Assembly (NCBI GenBank): GCA_020026395.1
Contig: JAHHQM010000001.1
Span: 124,001-188,000, forward strand
DNA: 64,000 nucleotides
Direction: 5' to 3'
DNA from: Alistipes sp.
Lineage (GTDB): Bacteria > Bacteroidota > Bacteroidia > Bacteroidales > Rikenellaceae
The notes under the pieces are model-generated. The model ran no database searches. It was not told the DNA's origin and saw only the letters and a program-made list of their open reading frames with translations. The number at the start of each line of letters is the position of its first letter. Positions within the stretch are counted from its first letter, which is position 1. The translations under genes and the position numbers were made by a program. This document shows, in pieces, positions 59,406 through 64,000 of the stretch.

Positions 59406-60509
59406 ATGTATAGCAACGACAAGCGTGTGGTCATCACGCTCGATGCAGGCGGCACGAACCTCGTGTTCGGCGCAATGCGCGGCAATGAGTATATCGTCGA
59501 TCCGATCACGAAGCCTTCGCAGGCCGACGATCTTGATCGTTGTCTGGCTACGATGGTCGAGGGCTTTCAGGCCGTAATCGATAAACTCGACGAGAAACCC
59601 GTGGCCATCAGTTTCGCATTCCCCGGCCCGGCGGATTATCCCCACGGCATCATCGGCGGATTCCTGCCCAACTTCCCTTCGTTCCGCGAGGGTGTGGCTC
59701 TGGGCCCGTTCCTCGAGCATAAGTTCGGTATCCCCGTATTCATCAACAACGACGGCGACCTGTTCGGTTACGGCGAGGCTTTGGGAGGTGCTCTTCCCGA
59801 GGTCAATGCCCGTCTGGAGAAGTCCGGTAGCGCAAAACGCTGCAAGAACCTGATCGGTTACACGTTCGGTACGGGTTTCGGTATCGGCGTGGTGGTGGAC
59901 AACCACCTGAACCGCGGCGATAACTCGTGCTGCGAGACCTTCTGCCTGCGCCACAAGAAGATGCCCGAAATCATCGTCGAGGACGGTGTGGCCGTACGTG
60001 CCATCAAACGCGTCTATGCCGAGGAGTCGGGGGACAAGGATCACAAGTTCGAACCCAAGGATATCTGCGAAATTGCCGACGGCAAGCGCGAGGGTAATGT
60101 CGAGGCTGCGAAGAAGGCCTTTGCCGAGCTGGGCGAGATTGCCGGTGACGCGATGGCTACGGCCGTGACGCTGATCGACGGTCTGATCGTCATCGGCGGC
60201 GGTATCACGGCAGCCCGCAAATGGTTCATGCCCGCACTTTTGAAGGAACTGCGCTCGAAGATACACACGCTGGGCGGCGATACGCTCAACCGTGTGCAGA
60301 TGGAGGTCTATGACCTGGATGACGAGGCCGAATTCAAGGAATTTGCCTGTGGCGAGAGCCGTCCTCTGAAGGTGTATGGCACGGATCTGACGGTGAACTA
60401 CGACCCGAAGAAGCGTGTCGGTGTGATGATCTCGAAGATGGGCGCAAGCCGTGCCATCTCGGTCGGCGCCTATGCCTTTGCCCTGTCGATGCTCGACGAG
60501 CAGAAATAA
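59406..60509 (+). CDS. ROK-family sugar kinase
   Basis: A 367-residue kinase. The ATP-binding start is VVITLDAGGTNLVFGAM, the catalytic Asp lies in VFINNDGDLFGYGEA, and GYTFGTGFGIGVVVD and LIVIGGGITAARKW follow. The usual ROK zinc motif (CXCGXXGC) is replaced by GDNSCCETFCLRHKK, so metal binding is doubtful. It probably phosphorylates mannose or GlcNAc made by this locus. 6 bp after the GH130 gene. Confidence 0.85.
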   Translation: MYSNDKRVVITLDAGGTNLVFGAMRGNEYIVDPITKPSQADDLDRCLATMVEGFQAVIDKLDEKPVAISFAFPGPADYPHGIIGGFLPNFPSFREGVALGPFLEHKFGIPVFINNDGDLFGYGEALGGALPEVNARLEKSGSAKRCKNLIGYTFGTGFGIGVVVDNHLNRGDNSCCETFCLRHKKMPEIIVEDGVAVRAIKRVYAEESGDKDHKFEPKDICEIADGKREGNVEAAKKAFAELGEIAGDAMATAVTLIDGLIVIGGGITAARKWFMPALLKELRSKIHTLGGDTLNRVQMEVYDLDDEAEFKEFACGESRPLKVYGTDLTVNYDPKKRVGVMISKMGASRAISVGAYAFALSMLDEQK

Positions 60510-60514
60510 AAGAA

Positions 60515-60539
60515 ACGGACTTTTCCCGAAAAAGTCCGT
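60515..60539 (+). repeat. Intercistronic hairpin between the kinase and isomerase genes
   Basis: ACGGACTTTT (60515-60524) pairs with AAAAGTCCGT (60530-60539). No T run follows, so it is more likely to affect mRNA stability than to terminate. Confidence 0.7.
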
Positions 60540-60639
60540 CCCGACAAGCAATTGTTTCCACCTTGAACTCCTTTTTTCCACGGAAAATGGGGGTTCGAGG
60601 TGGTTCGGAATAAGAAGACCAGTTAAAAAACATAAGAAA

Positions 60640-61605
60640 ATGATGTATAAATTCAATCCCATTCTGAAAACCATTATCTGGGGCGGTGAGAAAATCGTTC
60701 CCTACAAACAGCTTGTTTCCGATCAGAAATCGGTCGGTGAGAGCTGGGAACTTTCGGGTGTGAAAGGCTCCGAGTCGGTGGTTGCCGACGGCCCTTACGC
60801 AGGCAAGACGCTGCCCGAACTGATCGACCTTCTGAAGGGTGATCTGGTGGGTAAGAAGGTGTATGAGAAGCACGGCAACGAATTCCCGCTGTTGATCAAA
60901 TTCATCGACGCACGCAAGGATCTGTCGATCCAGGTGCACCCCAACGACGAACTCTCGCACAAACGCCACGGCAAGAACGGTAAGACGGAGATGTGGTACG
61001 TGGTCGGTGCCGATAAGGGCGCACACCTGTTGTCGGGTTTCTCGAAGCAGGTAACCCCCGAGGAGTACGCCGCCAAGGTGGCCGACAATACGCTGACCGA
61101 CGTGCTGACCAACTACGAGGTACACGAGGGTGATGTATTCTTCCTGCCGGCAGGCCGTGTGCACGCCATTGGTGCAGGTTCGTTTGTGGCCGAGATCCAG
61201 CAGACGTCGGATGTGACGTACCGCATCTACGACTACGGTCGTCTGGGTGCGGACGGCAAACCCCGCGAACTGCACGTGGAACTGGCGAAGGACGCCATCG
61301 ACTTCCATGTCGAGGACGACTACCGCACGCACTACACCGAGAAGAAAAACGAAGGCGTGGAGCTGGTTCGTTGCAACTACTTCATCACTTCGGTTTACGA
61401 TACCGACCGCGAAACGGAGATCTCGATGGAGGGTCTCGATTCGTTCATGGTGGTGATGGGTCTTGAGGGTCGCGGTGTGATCCGTGACAACGAAGGCAAC
61501 GAAATCCCCGTACACCAGGGCGAAACGGTACTTGTTTCCGCAACGACCCGTTCGCTGAAATTGATTCCTGAGAACCATCTTAAAGTCCTCATCAGTCACT
61601 TATGA
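60640..61605 (+). CDS. manA: Mannose-6-phosphate isomerase, class I
   Basis: A 321-residue cupin of the short class I type. WGGEKI near the N-terminus, the zinc site in IQVHPNDELSHKRHGKNGKTEMWYV (shown in part: QVHPNDELSH, KTEMWYV) and the later VFFLPAGRVHAIGAG fit the family. It converts mannose 6-phosphate to fructose 6-phosphate, joining the locus to glycolysis. The start is ATG 60640, immediately followed by a second ATG. Its stop overlaps the next start (ATGA). Confidence 0.93.
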   Translation: MMYKFNPILKTIIWGGEKIVPYKQLVSDQKSVGESWELSGVKGSESVVADGPYAGKTLPELIDLLKGDLVGKKVYEKHGNEFPLLIKFIDARKDLSIQVHPNDELSHKRHGKNGKTEMWYVVGADKGAHLLSGFSKQVTPEEYAAKVADNTLTDVLTNYEVHEGDVFFLPAGRVHAIGAGSFVAEIQQTSDVTYRIYDYGRLGADGKPRELHVELAKDAIDFHVEDDYRTHYTEKKNEGVELVRCNYFITSVYDTDRETEISMEGLDSFMVVMGLEGRGVIRDNEGNEIPVHQGETVLVSATTRSLKLIPENHLKVLISHL

Positions 61606-63851
61606 TGCTTAAAAAACTAATTTTTGCTACGGCGGCACTCCTCCTCGGGGGGAGTGCACTTGCCGTGCAACCTGTCGAGCGGGTCAATCCGTTTATCGGC
61701 ACGACCAACTTCGGCACGACCAATCCGGGTGCGGTGCTTCCCAACGGAATGATGTCGGTGGTGCCGTTCAACGTGATGGGCTCCAAAGACAACGTATTCG
61801 ATAAGGATGCTCGTTGGTGGTCAACGCCTTACGAGTTCCACAACAAGTTCTTCACGGGTTTTGCCCACGGATCGCTCAGCGGTGTGGGATGTCCCGAATC
61901 GGGTTCGCTTCTAACGATCCCCACCACGGGTGAACGCGAGTTGGACTACCACAACTACGGATCGACCTACAGCCGTGAGGAGGCTGCACCGGGTTATTAT
62001 TCGGTCTTCCTCGACAAGTACGGCATCCGTATGGAGGCTACCGCGACCGAACGCACGTCGGCCGAGCGTTACACCTTCCCCGAGGGCAGGGGACACATCC
62101 TGCTGAACCTGGGCGAGGGTCTTACGAACGAGTCGGGCGCGTGGTTGCGTCGTGTGAGCGATACGGAGATTGAGGGTATGAAACTCCTCGGTACGTTCTG
62201 CTACAATACGCAGGCCGTGTTCCCCGTCTATTTTGTCCTGCGCATCTCGAAGACTCCGTCGGAGGCGGGTTTCTGGAAGAAACAGCCCGAGATGAAGGCC
62301 GAGGCCGCATGGGAGAAATTCAGTGGAAAATACAAATTCTACACGAAATACGGCCGCGAAATGGCGGGCGACAACATGGGTTACTGCTTTACGTTCGACG
62401 ATCTGAAGGCGAACGAGCAGGTCGAGGTGCGTATGGCGCTGTCGTACGTCAGTTGCGAGAATGCGCGTAAGAACCTCGACGCGGAACAACCCGAAGGTAT
62501 GACCTTCGATCAGATGCACACGGAGGCACGTGATCGCTGGAACCGCGACCTGAGCCGCATCCGCGTTGAGGGCGGTTCGGATGCCCAGCAGGAGGTGTTC
62601 TATACGGCACTCTACCACACGCTGATCCATCCCTCGATCCTCAATGACGTGAACGGCGAATATCCGCTCATGGAGCAGAACGGCACGGGTGTGGCCGAGG
62701 GTAACCGCTATACGATTTTCTCTCTGTGGGATACCTACCGCAATCTGCATCAGCTGCTTACGCTGGTTTATCCCGAACGCCAGACGGATATGTTGCGCAC
62801 GATGGTGGCCATGTCCGACGAGTGGGGATGGCTGCCCAAATGGGAGTTGTTCGGCCGCGAAACCTTCACGATGGAGGGCGACCCCGCACTGCCCGTCATC
62901 GTGGACAGTTACCTGAAGGGTCTGCGCGATTTCGACATCGAGAAGGCCTACGCCGCCATGCGTAAATCGGCAACGACCGAAGGCCGTCTGAACCCGATGC
63001 GTCCCGATATTGATCCCTATGTGGAGTTGGGTTATGTGCCCCTCGGTTTCTATGCAGGCGACTTCTCGGGTGATAACTCGGTGTCGCATGCACTGGAGTA
63101 CTACATTGCCGACTATGCGCTGTCGCTTCTGGCCGACGAACTGGGCAAGGAGGACGATGCCCGTATGTTCCGCGAACGCTCGATGGGCTATAAGCACTAC
63201 TATGACAAGGAGTACGGCACGTTGCGCCCCCTGAAGAAGGACGGCACGTTCCTCACGCCGTTCGATCCGCGTCAGGGCGAGAACTTCGAACCCGTTCCCG
63301 GATTCCACGAGGGTTCGGCTTGGAACTATACGTTCTATGTGCCGCACGATGTGGAGGGGCTGGCTCGTCTGATGGGCGGCAAGCGTAAATTCACCGATAA
63401 GTTGCAGATGGTCTTCGATGAAGGATTGTACGATCCCGCCAACGAACCCGACATCGCTTATCCCTACCTGTTCAGCCGTATGGCGGGCGAGGAGTGGCGC
63501 ACGCAGCGCGAGGTGAAACGCCTGTTGGAGAAGTATTTCACGACCCGTCCCGACGGTATCCCCGGAAACGACGATGCCGGTACGATGTCGGCCTGGGCGG
63601 TGTTCTCGATGATGGGATTCTATCCCGATTGCCCGGGTGATCCCTCCTACACGCTTACGTCGCCTGTGTTCGACCGTGTGGAGATCGACACCGATCGCGG
63701 CGTGCTGACCATCGAGGCCAAACGCCAAAACGCAGAGGACTACCGCATCCGTCGCATGACGCTCGGCGGCAAACCTCTGAAAAAATACCGCGTTTCGCAC
63801 GAGGAACTCCTGCGCGGAGGAAAACTGACCTTTGAAATTCAAAATAAATAA
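61602..63851 (+). CDS. GH92 alpha-mannosidase
   Basis: A 749-residue exo-alpha-mannosidase. Signal peptide about 1-21, then RVNPFIGTTNFGTTNPGAVLPNG at the start of the N-terminal sandwich (shown in part as VNPFIGT and NPGAVLPNG), FSLWDTYRNLHQLLTLVYP in the helical barrel, and the GNDDAGTMSAWAVFSMMGFYP catalytic loop with the acidic residues (as GNDDAGTMSAW). Inverting, Ca2+-dependent; trims mannose from the imported N-glycan in the periplasm. Translationally coupled to manA. 6 bp before a second GH92 gene. Confidence 0.93.
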   Translation: MMLKKLIFATAALLLGGSALAVQPVERVNPFIGTTNFGTTNPGAVLPNGMMSVVPFNVMGSKDNVFDKDARWWSTPYEFHNKFFTGFAHGSLSGVGCPESGSLLTIPTTGERELDYHNYGSTYSREEAAPGYYSVFLDKYGIRMEATATERTSAERYTFPEGRGHILLNLGEGLTNESGAWLRRVSDTEIEGMKLLGTFCYNTQAVFPVYFVLRISKTPSEAGFWKKQPEMKAEAAWEKFSGKYKFYTKYGREMAGDNMGYCFTFDDLKANEQVEVRMALSYVSCENARKNLDAEQPEGMTFDQMHTEARDRWNRDLSRIRVEGGSDAQQEVFYTALYHTLIHPSILNDVNGEYPLMEQNGTGVAEGNRYTIFSLWDTYRNLHQLLTLVYPERQTDMLRTMVAMSDEWGWLPKWELFGRETFTMEGDPALPVIVDSYLKGLRDFDIEKAYAAMRKSATTEGRLNPMRPDIDPYVELGYVPLGFYAGDFSGDNSVSHALEYYIADYALSLLADELGKEDDARMFRERSMGYKHYYDKEYGTLRPLKKDGTFLTPFDPRQGENFEPVPGFHEGSAWNYTFYVPHDVEGLARLMGGKRKFTDKLQMVFDEGLYDPANEPDIAYPYLFSRMAGEEWRTQREVKRLLEKYFTTRPDGIPGNDDAGTMSAWAVFSMMGFYPDCPGDPSYTLTSPVFDRVEIDTDRGVLTIEAKRQNAEDYRIRRMTLGGKPLKKYRVSHEELLRGGKLTFEIQNK

Positions 63852-63857
63852 TACGAA

Positions 63858-64000
63858 ATGAAACTTAAATTTATGTTGCCCGTTGTGGCAATGTTCGCGG
63901 TGGCGTGCACGACTGCACCCGTCGAGGAGCATTTGACCCGATATGTCGATATGAAGATCGGCACGGGCGGACACGGACATGTTTTTGTAGGTGCCAACGT
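63858..64000 (+). CDS. Second GH92 alpha-mannosidase (5' part only)
   Basis: The first 47 codons before the window ends. Lipoprotein signal with C17 (FAVAC), then YVDMKIGTGGHGHVFVGAN, the standard start of a GH92 protein. Two GH92 genes in a row suggest different linkage preferences (alpha-1,2 and alpha-1,3/1,6), which is inference. Confidence 0.85.
   Translation, partial: MKLKFMLPVVAMFAVACTTAPVEEHLTRYVDMKIGTGGHGHVFVGAN

Noticed and set aside
60515..60539. Hairpin after the ROK gene as a terminator
   Set aside because: No T run follows and the downstream genes belong to the same pathway with overlapping reading frames, so full termination is unlikely.

Overview
The window looks like a Bacteroidetes chromosome, most probably an Alistipes-like gut Bacteroidales. 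Supporting signs are the recurring -7 promoter box TAnnTTTG (for example 678-685, 10233-10240, 30812-30819, 35744-35751), lipoprotein signals whose cysteine is followed by Asp/Glu, a SusC/SusD pair, GH92 mannosidases, a GldH-like lipoprotein and GC-rich housekeeping codons. The genus is an inference; no rRNA gene is present. I recognise no tRNA, rRNA or CRISPR array.

Layout. 1-5.7 kb: housekeeping genes on the plus strand (OmpH/Skp chaperone, phosphoesterase, MATE pump, RicT/PSP1-like protein, GldH-like lipoprotein, TrmB). 5.8-9.7 kb: two adjacent minus-strand lipoprotein genes built of repeated Ig/Fn3-like modules. About 10.1-21.5 kb: an AT-rich integrated mobilizable island bounded by an imperfect 26-bp direct repeat (10125-10150 and 21475-21500). 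It carries a frameshifted tyrosine recombinase, an internally deleted IS inserted in a 20-bp-arm palindrome, a three-gene cargo operon (SPFH/SHOCT protein, multi-pass membrane protein, zinc-ribbon membrane protein), a mobilization operon that ends in a second tyrosine recombinase, a candidate oriT, and two small HTH excisionase-like genes. 21.6-35.5 kb: host genes again (ClC transporter, TrpRS, AlkD-like, GNATs, AsmA-like, second MATE, RluB-type pseudouridine synthase, MutY, Ca/Na exchanger, ZIP transporter).

35.7-45.8 kb: one long operon, pyrC-carA-carB-pyrK-pyrD-pyrF-pyrE-pyrB, holding the whole de novo UMP pathway. It starts from a clear promoter, then has a 29-codon leader ORF and an intrinsic terminator just before pyrC, an arrangement that resembles pyrBI-type UTP-sensed attenuation. 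CarA lacks the glutaminase nucleophile cysteine, and PyrB carries only the zinc-binding tail of a PyrI subunit.

45.8-64 kb: a polysaccharide utilization locus for high-mannose N-glycans. SusC/SusD, a GH18-like binding lipoprotein without catalytic residues, a DUF1735-LamG protein and an endo-beta-N-acetylglucosaminidase (GH18) form the surface operon. A second operon encodes an MFS transporter fused in frame to a GH20 hexosaminidase, a GH130 mannosyl-GlcNAc phosphorylase, a ROK sugar kinase, mannose-6-phosphate isomerase and two GH92 alpha-mannosidases (the last cut by the window end). Together these would cut the glycan from protein, import and trim it, split the Man-GlcNAc core by phosphorolysis, and feed mannose into glycolysis.

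The strongest candidates for something new are the SPFH/zinc-ribbon cargo operon on the island, the transporter-hexosaminidase fusion, and the pyr leader attenuator.
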